NCBI GenBank assembly: GCA_028821575.1 | Contig: JAPPFW010000098.1 | Location: 1 to 54,949 of the forward strand | DNA length: 54,949 nucleotides | Direction: 5' to 3' | Source of the DNA: a bacterium | GTDB taxonomy: Bacteria; Actinomycetota; Acidimicrobiia; Spongiisociales; Spongiisociaceae | Program-made: the position numbers and the translations under genes | The notes under the pieces: generated by a model | The model's database searches: none | What the model was told of the DNA's origin: nothing | Seen by the model: only the letters and a program-made list of their open reading frames with translations | Shown here: piece after piece, positions 25,171-33,458 of the stretch | Layout: the number at the start of each line of letters is the position of its first letter | Position numbering within the stretch: position 1 is the first letter of the stretch

Positions 25171-26283
25171 CTAGGACTCCACGATCACGAACTCCTCCGC
25201 GTAGAGCCTGTTCAGGTTCTCGGAGTAGTCAAGGACCGTGATCCTGTCCCGGACATCCGGAGGGGGATAGATGTGGGGATTGCCCGCCAGTTCCAGCGAC
25301 ACGTGCTGAATCGCGGCCAGGTTCGGCGTGGCTACTCCCGCGTAGTTCGCAACGCTCGCTCCGTTCTCCGGCTCGAGAACAAAGTCGATGAAAGAATGGG
25401 CGCTGCACGGATGCAGAGCTGTGGTGGGAATGGCCAGCGTGTCCACCCATGCCACAGCCCCTTCCTGCGGGATGATGTAACGGAAGTCCGTCGACTCGGG
25501 AGGTAACGCCTCGATGAACACGTCGGACCTTCCGTGGGCCACATCCAGCACGCCTTCCGCCAGCCTTACCCCGTATGTCTCGGAGTCGAAGCCGCGTAGA
25601 TGGGCCTTCGCCGCGGCGGCCGCCTCGGCGGCTTCGCGCACCCGGTCGCTGTCCGCCAGGTTGGGCGAGTTTCCGAGGTAGAGCATCGCGGCAGCCAGCA
25701 CCTGGCGACCCTCCTCCAGCATCGAGACGCGGCCCGAGTAGATCCAGGCCCGCTCGGTGTCGAAGACGAGCCCCCAGGTCGGCTCGGCATCCTCCCCCAC
25801 CACATTCAGATTGAGTCCTATGCCCACCGTGCCCCAGAGGAAAGGAACCGCGTAAAAGTCGTCTTCCTCATCCTGGTGCCGATCGAACTTCGGATCCAGA
25901 TGTACGCGACCGGGGAGAGCGATCGGATCGAGTGGGAACAGCTGCCCGCCCCGCTGCAGCGTCTCCGCCAGATAGTCGGCTACGACCACGACATCGAAGT
26001 CGTCGGCCCCTGCGGTCACCCTGGACAGGAGGTCGTCCTCGTTCTCGTACACCCGTTCCACCACGTCCACCGCGTAGCGACGCTCGAACTCATCTATGAC
26101 CTCGGGCGACATCTGGTCGGGCCGGCTCAGCAGGACCACCTCCCCATCGATCTGGCCCGCTGCGCACACCGGCGCCCGAAGCTGCTCGGTCTCCGGCTGC
26201 TCGATGGCGCACGCCCCCAGAATGAGGGACAGCAGGACCGCCGGGAGCACCAGCCTCCGACCCGGCCCTTGGGGTACGCCCAT
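25171..26283 (-). CDS. Extracellular solute-binding lipoprotein, PotD-like
   Basis: 370 residues. The frame is open 113 codons upstream, but that part shadows the peptidase gene. ATG 26283 shares a base with the peptidase stop (TGATG) and directly precedes a lipoprotein signal (LVLPAVLLSLILGACAIEQ, Cys about 27). The core looks like the spermidine/putrescine-type binding protein: GEVVLLSRPDQMSPEVIDEF, DDFDVVVVADYLAETLQRG, LFPLDPIALPGRVHLDPKF, FYAVPFLWGTVGIGLN. No permease or ATPase of a matching importer is next to it, so it may work with a transporter elsewhere or as a sensor. Translation is coupled to the peptidase. Confidence 0.85.
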   Translation of the reverse strand: MGVPQGPGRRLVLPAVLLSLILGACAIEQPETEQLRAPVCAAGQIDGEVVLLSRPDQMSPEVIDEFERRYAVDVVERVYENEDDLLSRVTAGADDFDVVVVADYLAETLQRGGQLFPLDPIALPGRVHLDPKFDRHQDEEDDFYAVPFLWGTVGIGLNLNVVGEDAEPTWGLVFDTERAWIYSGRVSMLEEGRQVLAAAMLYLGNSPNLADSDRVREAAEAAAAAKAHLRGFDSETYGVRLAEGVLDVAHGRSDVFIEALPPESTDFRYIIPQEGAVAWVDTLAIPTTALHPCSAHSFIDFVLEPENGASVANYAGVATPNLAAIQHVSLELAGNPHIYPPPDVRDRITVLDYSENLNRLYAEEFVIVES

Positions 26284-28412
26284 CAGCCGGACGTGCCGAG
26301 GCTCTCCAGGACGGGAAGCAGTAGCCGTTCGACCAGGTGCGGGGTCTCCCTCGGATCGGATACCAGGGCGACCACGACGGACCGCCCGTCCCCGTCGGAG
26401 AGCGCAGCCTCCACCCGGACGCTTCCTGCCTCGGCCGAGAACCTGCGCCATAGCCTGTCCCCGATGGCTGTCTCGACCGCCTCCTCCACCTCGACGCCCG
26501 CAAACGTCTGGGCCATCCCGCCGAGGACGACATCGCCGGTACCGGCCGGGATGGGAACGATGAGCAGGGTGGTGGGGTCCATGCCCGTTCCTCTCTGGTA
26601 GATACCCCCTTCGCCTTCCCATCCGTCGGGCACCAGGACGGTGTATCCGCCGACCGAGGCCTCCACCAGTTCGATATCTGACACCGGAGTGAACTCACCG
26701 AACTCGATGTCCGGCATTCCGGCCACACAACTCCGATCCGGCTCGGTGCGGGGATCGGCTAGGAAAGCCAGCGTGATTGAACGGGGGCAACCTTCCACGA
26801 AGGCGGTCCCGTGCGAGAGAGCGGGGAACTCGATGTACCAGGAGTTCGCCAGACGGCCCGCAACGCTGCGTCCATCCTCGGGAGGAGTAATGGGGTCGAA
26901 GCTGCCTGCCAGTACCAGGGTGGGGATGTCGCTCATCACCGGCTCGTTCTCGATCGGGTCGGCAGTACCGGCGCCCCACGTCGGGCAGAACTCGAACGCG
27001 TAGTCGGACTGGACGAGGGCGCCGTCGACCAGGACTGCCAGGCGCGGGAACGCCTCGGCGGCCGAACGGACCCGGGCAGGATCCGAGAAGGGAACCTCCT
27101 CGTGGCACTCCACCGACAGAAACTGGCCGATAGAGAAGAAGGCCTGGTTGGCCATGAGGACAGACAGCAAGGCTTGGGCCCCGAAGTAGTGACCGCCTCC
27201 GACATCGGATATCAACCGCGGGATGTCCGGAACCAACACGTCCAGGTACAGGCTCTGGAACACGAGCCAAAGAAGATCGTCTCCGGTGAACAAGGCCGGA
27301 TGACCCTGGTAGAAGCGGTAGTCGATCGCCCAGAGCTCCGCCGGTGACAGGTTGAGTTGGTCGACCGCCCGGAACAGGGCGGACTCCAGGTCGCCGTAGG
27401 TAGAACCACAGACCGGATCGGACGCGCAGGCGGCGAAAAGTTCATCCAGGGCGCGGGCCGCGTTCGGGACCACCTGCGCCACTCCGTCGGCCTCGGGCGG
27501 ATAGGTCGAGTCGAGTATGACACCGCGTACGCCGTCGGGATGGTCCCGCATGACGGTCAGGGCGAGGCGGGTTCCATAGGACAATCCGTAGAGATCCCAC
27601 TCGTCGTATCCGAGGGCCAAGCGGAGGTCGGCCACGTCGGCTGCCGACTCGGCGCTGTTGTAGGCGGCGAAATCGACCCCGGCGTCCACCCATCGCTCCC
27701 GGCAGCCATCGAGGACGGCTAGCTGCCGGGCCTGCCATTCCTCGGTAGGCAGATCCTCGCCAAGCAATTCGAAGCTCAGATCCACGAGTTCCGGGCAGGA
27801 CAGACCCGGTTCCGAGAACCCGACGCCTCTCTGGTCGAATACGACCAGCGTGCGTTCCTCGTTCAGAAACGAGAAGATCTGCTCATATGTGTATGGGATC
27901 CCTTCGAGAGCCTCACCACCAGGTCCCCCCTCCAGGTAGACGAGCGGCGGGTGGTTCTCAGCCGACCTCGCAGGGAAGACCGCCACCGCCAAGCGGATCC
28001 GGCGTCCATCCGGCCGATCCCGTCTCTCCGGAACCGAGACGTAACCGCAGGTGGGATCGGTTCCGGGCGGGGCCGCGAACGGACAACCGGCGGGGGTGAA
28101 GGCGGGTTCGGCCTGACCGGACGCAACCGTGGTGGTCGCCGCACCGGTGGAGGGTGGCTCCGGCTCCGTTCCCCCGGGCTCGTCCCCCGGTTCCGACGTT
28201 GCCGGCGCCTCCACCTGCGACGTGCCTACCGCGGTGACCTCGGTGGCGGTCACCGCGCCTGAGGTGTCGGCCGGCTCCTCCTCGTCAGACCCGCACGCGA
28301 TCAGAAGGAGGGCGAACATCCATAGAAGGACCACCAGGTACGCAGATGGAGTCCGCGCCGACGGCGGGCCACCGTCACGGCCGCAAACCGGGCCGGGAGA
28401 CGGGATGATCAT
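26283..28412 (-). CDS. Secreted lipoprotein peptidase, tripeptidyl aminopeptidase-like alpha/beta hydrolase
   Basis: 709 residues. Start ATG 28412 overlaps the HIT stop (ATGA). A lipoprotein signal (SAYLVVLLWMFALLLIACGS) is followed by a low-complexity Thr/Glu/Pro linker up to about residue 100. The alpha/beta hydrolase domain has PPLVYLEGGPGG, VVFDQRGVGFSEP, LYGLSYGTRLAL with the nucleophile Ser, AGSFDPITPPEDG with the Asp and PALSHGTAFV with the His: the SCO7095/tripeptidyl-aminopeptidase pattern. About 150 extra C-terminal residues (from VSDIELVEASVGGY) form a separate domain that I do not recognise. It is likely to trim peptides outside the cell. Confidence 0.85.
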   Translation of the reverse strand: MIIPSPGPVCGRDGGPPSARTPSAYLVVLLWMFALLLIACGSDEEEPADTSGAVTATEVTAVGTSQVEAPATSEPGDEPGGTEPEPPSTGAATTTVASGQAEPAFTPAGCPFAAPPGTDPTCGYVSVPERRDRPDGRRIRLAVAVFPARSAENHPPLVYLEGGPGGEALEGIPYTYEQIFSFLNEERTLVVFDQRGVGFSEPGLSCPELVDLSFELLGEDLPTEEWQARQLAVLDGCRERWVDAGVDFAAYNSAESAADVADLRLALGYDEWDLYGLSYGTRLALTVMRDHPDGVRGVILDSTYPPEADGVAQVVPNAARALDELFAACASDPVCGSTYGDLESALFRAVDQLNLSPAELWAIDYRFYQGHPALFTGDDLLWLVFQSLYLDVLVPDIPRLISDVGGGHYFGAQALLSVLMANQAFFSIGQFLSVECHEEVPFSDPARVRSAAEAFPRLAVLVDGALVQSDYAFEFCPTWGAGTADPIENEPVMSDIPTLVLAGSFDPITPPEDGRSVAGRLANSWYIEFPALSHGTAFVEGCPRSITLAFLADPRTEPDRSCVAGMPDIEFGEFTPVSDIELVEASVGGYTVLVPDGWEGEGGIYQRGTGMDPTTLLIVPIPAGTGDVVLGGMAQTFAGVEVEEAVETAIGDRLWRRFSAEAGSVRVEAALSDGDGRSVVVALVSDPRETPHLVERLLLPVLESLGTSG

Positions 28413-28762
28413 CCCGGAGGCCAACCCATCCGGCGTCCGCCGAGGACGTGGAAGTGGAGATGGTCCACCGACTGTCCGCCGTCACCACCGATGTTGGTCA
28501 CCACTCGGTACCCGGAGCCGGCGATTCCCTCCTGTTCGGCTACCGCGGTGCACACGCCGAGGAGATGGCCCAGAAGCGCCCGATCACCCGGACCTGCGTG
28601 GGCCAAGCTCTTGACCGGATCCCTGGGGATCACCAGGACGTGAACGTCGGCCTGGGGAGCGATGTCCCGGAAGGCGATGGCGAGTTCGTCCTCGTATACG
28701 ATGTCGGCCGGTATCTCGCCTCGGAGGATCATCCCGAAGATCGTGTCGTTCCTGTCAGCCAC
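28409..28762 (-). CDS. HIT family protein
   Basis: 117 residues, a histidine-triad nucleotide hydrolase of the Hint branch. DTIFGMILRGEIPADIVYED starts it, HVLVIPRDPVKSL is in the middle and HLHFHVLGGRRMGWPPG carries the H-x-H-x-H triad and the Hint-type end. It removes nucleotide adducts such as aminoacyl- or amino-AMP. Its start overlaps the end of the Trm112 gene by eight bases and its stop overlaps the peptidase start by four. The three are thus one operon. Confidence 0.93.
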   Translation of the reverse strand: MADRNDTIFGMILRGEIPADIVYEDELAIAFRDIAPQADVHVLVIPRDPVKSLAHAGPGDRALLGHLLGVCTAVAEQEGIAGSGYRVVTNIGGDGGQSVDHLHFHVLGGRRMGWPPG

Positions 28763-28958
28763 GGCCCATCACCGCCTTCCACTCCTCCTCGGTCAATTGC
28801 TCCGCCTCCTCGACCATCATGACCGGGACGGTCCCGTCGATCCGGTAACGCATCCTGGTTTCGGGGTCGGTGGAGACGAGCGCCCCATCGACCTCCCGCA
28901 ACGGCGCCTTGCTGAGCGGGCAGACGAGAATCTCGAGCAGCACGGGATCGATGGGCAT
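28755..28958 (-). CDS. Trm112 family protein
   Basis: 67 residues from ATG 28958. LEILVCPLSKAPLREVDGALVS and MRYRIDGTVPVMMVEEA are typical of Trm112/YcaR. Only one Cys is present, so the zinc of the eukaryotic form is absent, as in many bacterial members. Eukaryotic Trm112 activates methyltransferases; the bacterial role is unproven. The longer open frame up to 29198 has no match in its first 80 codons. First gene of the operon with HIT, peptidase and solute-binding protein. Confidence 0.9.
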   Translation of the reverse strand: MPIDPVLLEILVCPLSKAPLREVDGALVSTDPETRMRYRIDGTVPVMMVEEAEQLTEEEWKAVMGRG

Positions 28959-29140
28959 GCCGCGAGTATCGCAGAAGGACCGTCTTAGACGGGCACCGCG
29001 CCGACTCAGGACATCGGAGCCGGGAGGGAAGCCGCCCGTTCTACGGCGTACGGGGCCATCCTCTCCCCTGGGGAGGGGCTTGCGCCGCCGGCGGGGGTGA
29101 TTCGGGGCTTTGTGTCGCGTGTGCAACCATTGGGGACCTG

Positions 29141-29653
29141 ATGGAAAACGACAGCGCAGAACAGGTTCAAGCAGCTCTTGCGGCCCTGAACGCCACATTT
29201 CGGGTGGTGGAGATCGACCCCGCCTTCACGCACACTGCGGCATACTGCGCCCACTACGGCTACGCGATGGATCAGTCCGCCAACGCGATCCTGGTGGCCT
29301 CCAAGCGGCCGAAGGGGCGAAACGCGGTCTGCGTCGTCCTCGCCACGACCCGTCTCGACGTCAACCGCCGGGTGCGCAGCCTGCTCGGCGTGAAGAAGCT
29401 GTCGTTCGCCTCGGCGGAACTGGCCGCCGAGCTGACCGGGATGGAGACCGGCGGGGTAACGCCATTCGGTCTCCCCGACGAGCTTCCCGTCTACGTGGAC
29501 TCGCGGGTGGTTGCCCGCGAGGAGATACTGGTGGGGGGCGGCAATCGATCCACCAAGATCTTCGTGGACCCGGAGGTGTTTCACCGCATGGAGTCGGCCC
29601 AGGTGATCGAGGGCCTGGCGTTCGGCCTTCCTTCGGACACGCCCGGCGGGTAG
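29141..29653 (+). CDS. YbaK/EbsC-type aminoacyl-tRNA deacylase
   Basis: 170 residues. Proteins of this fold hydrolyse mischarged Cys- or Ala-tRNA(Pro). ILVASKRPKGRNAVCVVLATTRLDVNRRV forms the core strands with the substrate Lys region, LGVKKLSFASAE follows, GVTPFGLPDELPVYVDSRV is the Gly-Pro loop, and NRSTKIFVDPEVF the final strand. Exact tRNA substrate unknown. Part of its 3' end (about 29550-29640) exists again as a scrap at 31308-31380. Start ATG 29141 without a strong ribosome site. Confidence 0.85.
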   Translation: MENDSAEQVQAALAALNATFRVVEIDPAFTHTAAYCAHYGYAMDQSANAILVASKRPKGRNAVCVVLATTRLDVNRRVRSLLGVKKLSFASAELAAELTGMETGGVTPFGLPDELPVYVDSRVVAREEILVGGGNRSTKIFVDPEVFHRMESAQVIEGLAFGLPSDTPGG

Positions 29654-30430
29654 TCCGGCTTCCTCCTCGTCAGAGCCACGAAACCGCCGAGGACGTACTG
29701 CCCGGCCGAGGTCACCGAGAACTATCTCTAAGGCAGGACCGCTAGAGAGGCGGCCATCGCGGCCGCGATGATCCCGCTCGGTCCGAGCAAGAGCAAGGCG
29801 GTCGTAGTGCCCTGTAGCTCCGCAGGAGGTGGCCATGGCCCGGTCGGTGCGCACGTCGGGACGTACCGACACCATCCCGCCGAACACCCCGCTCGCCAAA
29901 CCGCAGCCGTAGAACAGCCCGTGGAACGGTCCCGCGTGCCCTGTTGCTGCGAGGATCACGCCAAGTACGGGCAGCGACGTGACCCTCACCGTCGAGACAG
30001 GAAGCCCGGTATCAAGACCGCAGGCGAGGACACCGACGGGACCTTTCGAGCGCCAACCGTAGGGAGTCTGGCGGTGGAGCCCGATAGAGGTGAGGCGTCC
30101 ACCTCACAACCTGATCGCGTCCACCGCCATCAGCAGACTCGCCAGGACAAGCGCCGCGATGAGAGCGCCCCGGACCCCCGCGGCGCCCCTGAAGCGGGTC
30201 CCGACGGCGTCCAGCACGAATACGAATACCGTCCGCCGACCACGACAGAACCCCAAGCGCGTACATACCGCTGTCCGAGAACCGCCGAACCCCCTGGCAT
30301 CCGTGAACGCAGGGCCGAACTGGCCCACGAAGGAGATTCCTCAAGGGCTGTAACGCTGCATCAGGCCGCCCACCAGCAGGGCGCCTGCCGACAGGACCTC
30401 CAGCATCGTTGTCCCGGTCCCGGTCATGCG
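29654..30430 (-). pseudogene. Decayed region with membrane-protein remnants
   Basis: No intact gene. On the minus strand a start near 30420 reads MLEVLSAGALLVGGLMQRYS and then stops. Two other frames continue with VFVFVLDAVGTRF and ALIAALVLASLLMAVDAI (30328-30104), which look like the rest of a small membrane protein split by indels. The fragment borders a broken thioredoxin, so it may be a remnant of a MauE/DoxX-type partner, but similarity is too weak to name it. Nothing is seen in 29654-30010. Confidence 0.35.
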
Positions 30431-30443
30431 CCGGGCTCCTGAT

Positions 30444-31120
30444 CTACGGGGCGCGAGTCGCGGTCAGAAGCAGCAGGACTCGGAACACTCCCCGGATCGG
30501 GATGCGTCGCGCCAGCAGGTCGTCCAGGGCGGCCCCGCCCGCCCAGATGGACCGCGAACGCCGCCTTCCGCGGATGAACCCGACCGCAGCAGGACTCGAG
30601 GATACGCCCAGTCTGTTTACGATGGACATGTCGTCGTCGAAGACCAGACCCCCCGGCAGCCCGTGGTCCGCAGCCCACTTCCGCATTCGGAGCAGGTCGA
30701 GGCGGTGACCACGACTGTCAGACTCTCGGGTATGGCACCCTCGAAGGAGGCGACCAGCTTCTTGCAGGTGGCGCACAGCGGAGAGACAACCAGCACCAGA
30801 TGGGTGGACGTCGCGTCGATGGAGCGGGGCAGCCCGTGAGAACTGGCGGCGGTCCCCCCAGCTTCCGGCGGGAGCTCGAAAGCCTCCACCATGTCGGCGG
30901 CCGGTTCACCCTGGTCCGGGGCCGGTCCGCCAACAGCTCCATGACCGTCAATGCGACCAAGCCGGACGGCAACAGCGCCACGAACGAGATGAGCAGGGCG
31001 GCGGCCACCACTACAAGCCTCCCGCGCGCGCAGGGAAGACAGCAGCATCCGCCGTCCGTCGTCTCCGCTTTCGCATGACCGGGTAGACCGCGTGCCAGAG
31101 TCGCGCCACGTGGAGTGTCG
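30444..31120 (-). pseudogene. Frameshifted membrane-anchored thioredoxin-like (TlpA/MauD-like) gene
   Basis: Three reading frames on the minus strand join into one protein. The first gives a membrane anchor, VVVAAALLISFVALLPSGLV (about 31035-30960). The second gives HLVLVVSPLCATCKKLVASF with a CxxC pair (CATC) and ESLTVVVTAS (about 30820-30710). The third gives MRKWAADHGLPGGLVFDDDM, VSSSPAAVGFIRG and AALDDLLARR, ending at the stop at 30444. That is the order of a TlpA/MauD-type thiol oxidoreductase. At least two indels interrupt it, so it is dead unless the assembly has base-count errors. Confidence 0.6.
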
Positions 31121-31313
31121 TCGACGCCACGGCGCAAACCGCGAGCATGGCCAGCCCCTGCTCCAGCCCCGAGCCCGCACCGAAGAGCGCCGGGTCCCTC
31201 GTGACGCCCCAAACAACGAACGACCACAGCGGGAGTCGCAGGATGTGTGGATAGCCCAGGGAGCGGCCGGACTCACCCTCGAAGAGGGACACTCTCAGGT
31301 GGTAGCTGTCCAC
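31011..31313 (-). CDS. Hypothetical membrane protein, doubtful
   Basis: 100 codons with two hydrophobic stretches (LWSFVVWGVTRDPALF and GLAMLAVCAVASTTLHVARLWHAVY) and a basic end (MRKRRRRTAD). It runs into the start of the broken thioredoxin gene and may be an upstream partner or another remnant. It begins inside the stray ybaK fragment. No family seen. Confidence 0.3.
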   Translation of the reverse strand: MDSYHLRVSLFEGESGRSLGYPHILRLPLWSFVVWGVTRDPALFGAGSGLEQGLAMLAVCAVASTTLHVARLWHAVYPVMRKRRRRTADAAVFPARAGGL

Positions 31314-31380
31314 CTAGAACTTCGTGGACCCGGAGGTCTTTCGCCGCATCGAGTCGGCCAGGTCATCGACGGCCCGGCCT
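31308..31380 (+). pseudogene. Fragment of a second ybaK-like gene end
   Basis: The bases here align with the 3' part of the ybaK-like gene at about 29550-29625. Both contain TTCGTGGACCCGGAGGT, then TTTC, CCGCAT, GAGTCGGCC and ATCGA with a few substitutions and one lost base. In protein terms IFVDPEVFHRMESAQ is matched by NFVDPEVFRRIESA, after which the frame is lost. The fragment stops at the end of the SURF1 gene. It has a stop codon where the true gene has a Lys. Confidence 0.65.
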
Positions 31381-32148
31381 TCAGTTGCCCCTCGGACGAC
31401 TCCGGCGGCTGCGTCCCAGTTCCCTTCTCATCAGGGCAACGTAACCGACGAGCGCGATCGCTCCGAACGAGAACCACTGGACAGCGTAGGAGAGGTGAGG
31501 TCCGTCGTCCACGGCCGGAAGCGGCAGAGGGATTGGTAGGCGCTGGGGGTCGTCGGGTCCGACCAGTTGTATCCAGAAGGGCAGGAGCGGAAGGTCGACC
31601 TGTTCCTGGATGCGTCCTACGTCAATCCGGGCCACAGTCTCCAGGTGCCCTTCCGCCTCCCGTCGTCCGAAGGCGGGACGCCGCTGGTCGGCGCGTAGCA
31701 ACCCTGTCAACTCGATCCGACCCGAAGGCGGGAACAGGACGGTGGCCGGGCCGGGGTCGACCCCGAGCGGGAACCATCCGACGTTCACGAGCACCGCACT
31801 GCCGTCCTCGAGCACCAGCGGCAAGACCTCATGGACCCCCGCCTGGCCGTTCACTACCTGGGAACGGACAAGCACCCTCCCCTCGTCGACGAGAACACCC
31901 CGGGCGGTCACCCGGGTGAACTCGTAGTCCGACGGATCCGATTCCACTCCGTCGACAGGTTGCAGCGCGCTCCTCATCTCGTCCAGGGATACGGGCTCCC
32001 GGCCTAGGCGGCTCCCCAGCACGGTGTTGGATGAGCGCCGCTCCTCGAGACGCCCGAGTTGCCAAAACCCCAGCACGACGCAGGCGACGGTGATGAACAC
32101 CACCAGCGCCGAGAACACGATCCAGCGCGGGCGAACCGGAATCCTCAT
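31381..32148 (-). CDS. SURF1 family protein
   Basis: 255 residues. SURF1 proteins help assemble cytochrome c oxidase in the membrane, probably at the heme step. Two membrane helices flank an outer domain: VFSALVVFITVACVVLGFWQLGRLEERR at the N-terminus and HLSYAVQWFSFGAIALVGYVAL at the C-terminus, both with the family signatures (WQLGR and YAVQWF). The outer domain has VLVNVGWFPLG and IELTGLLR. ATG 32148. No oxidase genes are in the window. Confidence 0.93.
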   Translation of the reverse strand: MRIPVRPRWIVFSALVVFITVACVVLGFWQLGRLEERRSSNTVLGSRLGREPVSLDEMRSALQPVDGVESDPSDYEFTRVTARGVLVDEGRVLVRSQVVNGQAGVHEVLPLVLEDGSAVLVNVGWFPLGVDPGPATVLFPPSGRIELTGLLRADQRRPAFGRREAEGHLETVARIDVGRIQEQVDLPLLPFWIQLVGPDDPQRLPIPLPLPAVDDGPHLSYAVQWFSFGAIALVGYVALMRRELGRSRRSRPRGN

Positions 32149-32252
32149 CTACGCATTATCCCTTCCCGGGAACCGTGTCCGGCCATCCGCATCCACCGCG
32201 CAGTCTCCGCGCCTCCGGCTTCCGGCCGGACCGGGTCCCAGTCCGGCGAGCG

Positions 32253-32606
32253 TCACAACGCGGGCGGGACCTCACCCAACTCGACGGAGTCGGCGACCAC
32301 CTCCACCCGGCTATGGCGACCTTCGGCATCCGTCCAGAATCGCCGGTGCACCTGTCCGGTCACTTCGACGGGCGCACCCCGCACCGCGCTCAGCAGTTCG
32401 GGATCGGGTTCCCACACCGTGACCGGGAGCACGTCTGTCCGGCTCGGGGACGAGAGGCGGATGGTCACGAGTAGACGGGCGAGAGAAGCACCCGAACCGA
32501 ACGTGCGGTGCTCGGGCGCGGTTGCAAGTGTCCCTCTCAGAACCACCTCGTTGCGGTCACGGGCCGGGGTCTCGTCGGTCATGCGGCCTGCTTGATCCTT
32601 GGTCAT
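32253..32606 (-). CDS. ssb: Single-stranded DNA-binding protein
   Basis: 117 residues, a single OB fold: NEVVLRGTLATAPEHRTFGSG, LARLLVTIRL, TDVLPVTVWEPD and GAPVEVTGQVHRRFW in the order of bacterial SSB. It is shorter than housekeeping SSB and lacks the acidic C-terminal tip that docks partner proteins, so it is an accessory form. The start is ATG 32606, with AAGGAG seven bases upstream; the longer reading from 32669 is not supported. Confidence 0.85.
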   Translation of the reverse strand: MTKDQAGRMTDETPARDRNEVVLRGTLATAPEHRTFGSGASLARLLVTIRLSSPSRTDVLPVTVWEPDPELLSAVRGAPVEVTGQVHRRFWTDAEGRHSRVEVVADSVELGEVPPAL

Positions 32607-32920
32607 GTGCAGCTCCTTTATCGAGGGGAAGTACGGAAGGAATATCAATGTAAGAACTGGCTGTGACACACATTGTTATGTAACGATGCGGAGGCTGTCT
32701 CCAATATCCACGTCGTCGCCCTTGAGCTACATCGTCCCCCGGCCGGACCTCGCGCAGGCCCCGTCGAGCACCGGTTGGTGATCCTTGGAAGACCCGGCCG
32801 CAGGGAACATCTCTGGTCCGGACGTCAGCGACGTGTTTCTCGCGACACCACCGGGCCAGGGGCGTTGTGAATCGAGTATCGTTCCTACCTAAGTACCCAT
32901 GGAGGAGAGCGGACCGACCG

Positions 32921-33196
32921 ATGGTAGAGAGAAACCTCGAAATGGAAGCCGCCGAGGTGCGGGAAACGCTGACCGAAGCTCGGATCGCACTAACGGAAGT
33001 GATGCGGATCGGAAACCGGGCGAGGGCAGCCAGCGAGATCGCCGCCAAGGTCGGAGGCGCCGATGCTCATAGGGTCCTATCCATCCTGACCGACAGCCCG
33101 GAGGTGCCGGCCGAACGCCGAGCCATGGCGGACCTGGTCCAGTATGCCGACGTAGCCAAGCAGGCCTTGGCCGTTCTCGACAGGGTGGCCAGGTAG
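32921..33196 (+). CDS. Hypothetical helical protein
   Basis: 91 residues from ATG 32921 (GTG 32867 gives 109). Almost wholly helical and rich in Ala, Arg and Glu (AEVRETLTEARIALTEVM, ASEIAAKVGGADAHRVLSIL, ADVAKQALAVLDRVAR). No family recognised. It is divergent from ssb, with about 310 bases between, which must hold both promoters. Confidence 0.45.
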   Translation: MVERNLEMEAAEVRETLTEARIALTEVMRIGNRARAASEIAAKVGGADAHRVLSILTDSPEVPAERRAMADLVQYADVAKQALAVLDRVAR

Positions 33197-33458
33197 CCCT
33201 ACACGACTCGGCAGTGGCGCCTCGACCCAGCCGGCTGGGTCGGCCGCAGGACGATGGGACCTTGTGTTCTGCCTCGGGGACGATCTCCCGGCGCTCGTGC
33301 AGGTTGTCTGTCGCATCATGGCAGGCGTCACTCTCGTCACGGTGAGCTACACCCTGCCCGCCTAGCGCCGTACGTGGGACGGATGCCAGGCGACGGCGAA
33401 GGGCTGCCAGATGGAGGCGCTAACTCGAGCCAACGTGCGAGGTGGCCACGGATCCGCG

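Noticed and set aside
26284..26622. N-terminal extension of the solute-binding protein
   Set aside because: It is a shadow of the peptidase gene; the lipoprotein signal starts at ATG 26283.
29768..30442. 224-codon plus-strand frame
   Set aside because: It is rich in Arg, Pro, Thr and Gln without any structure, and it lies opposite the membrane-protein remnants; a shadow frame.
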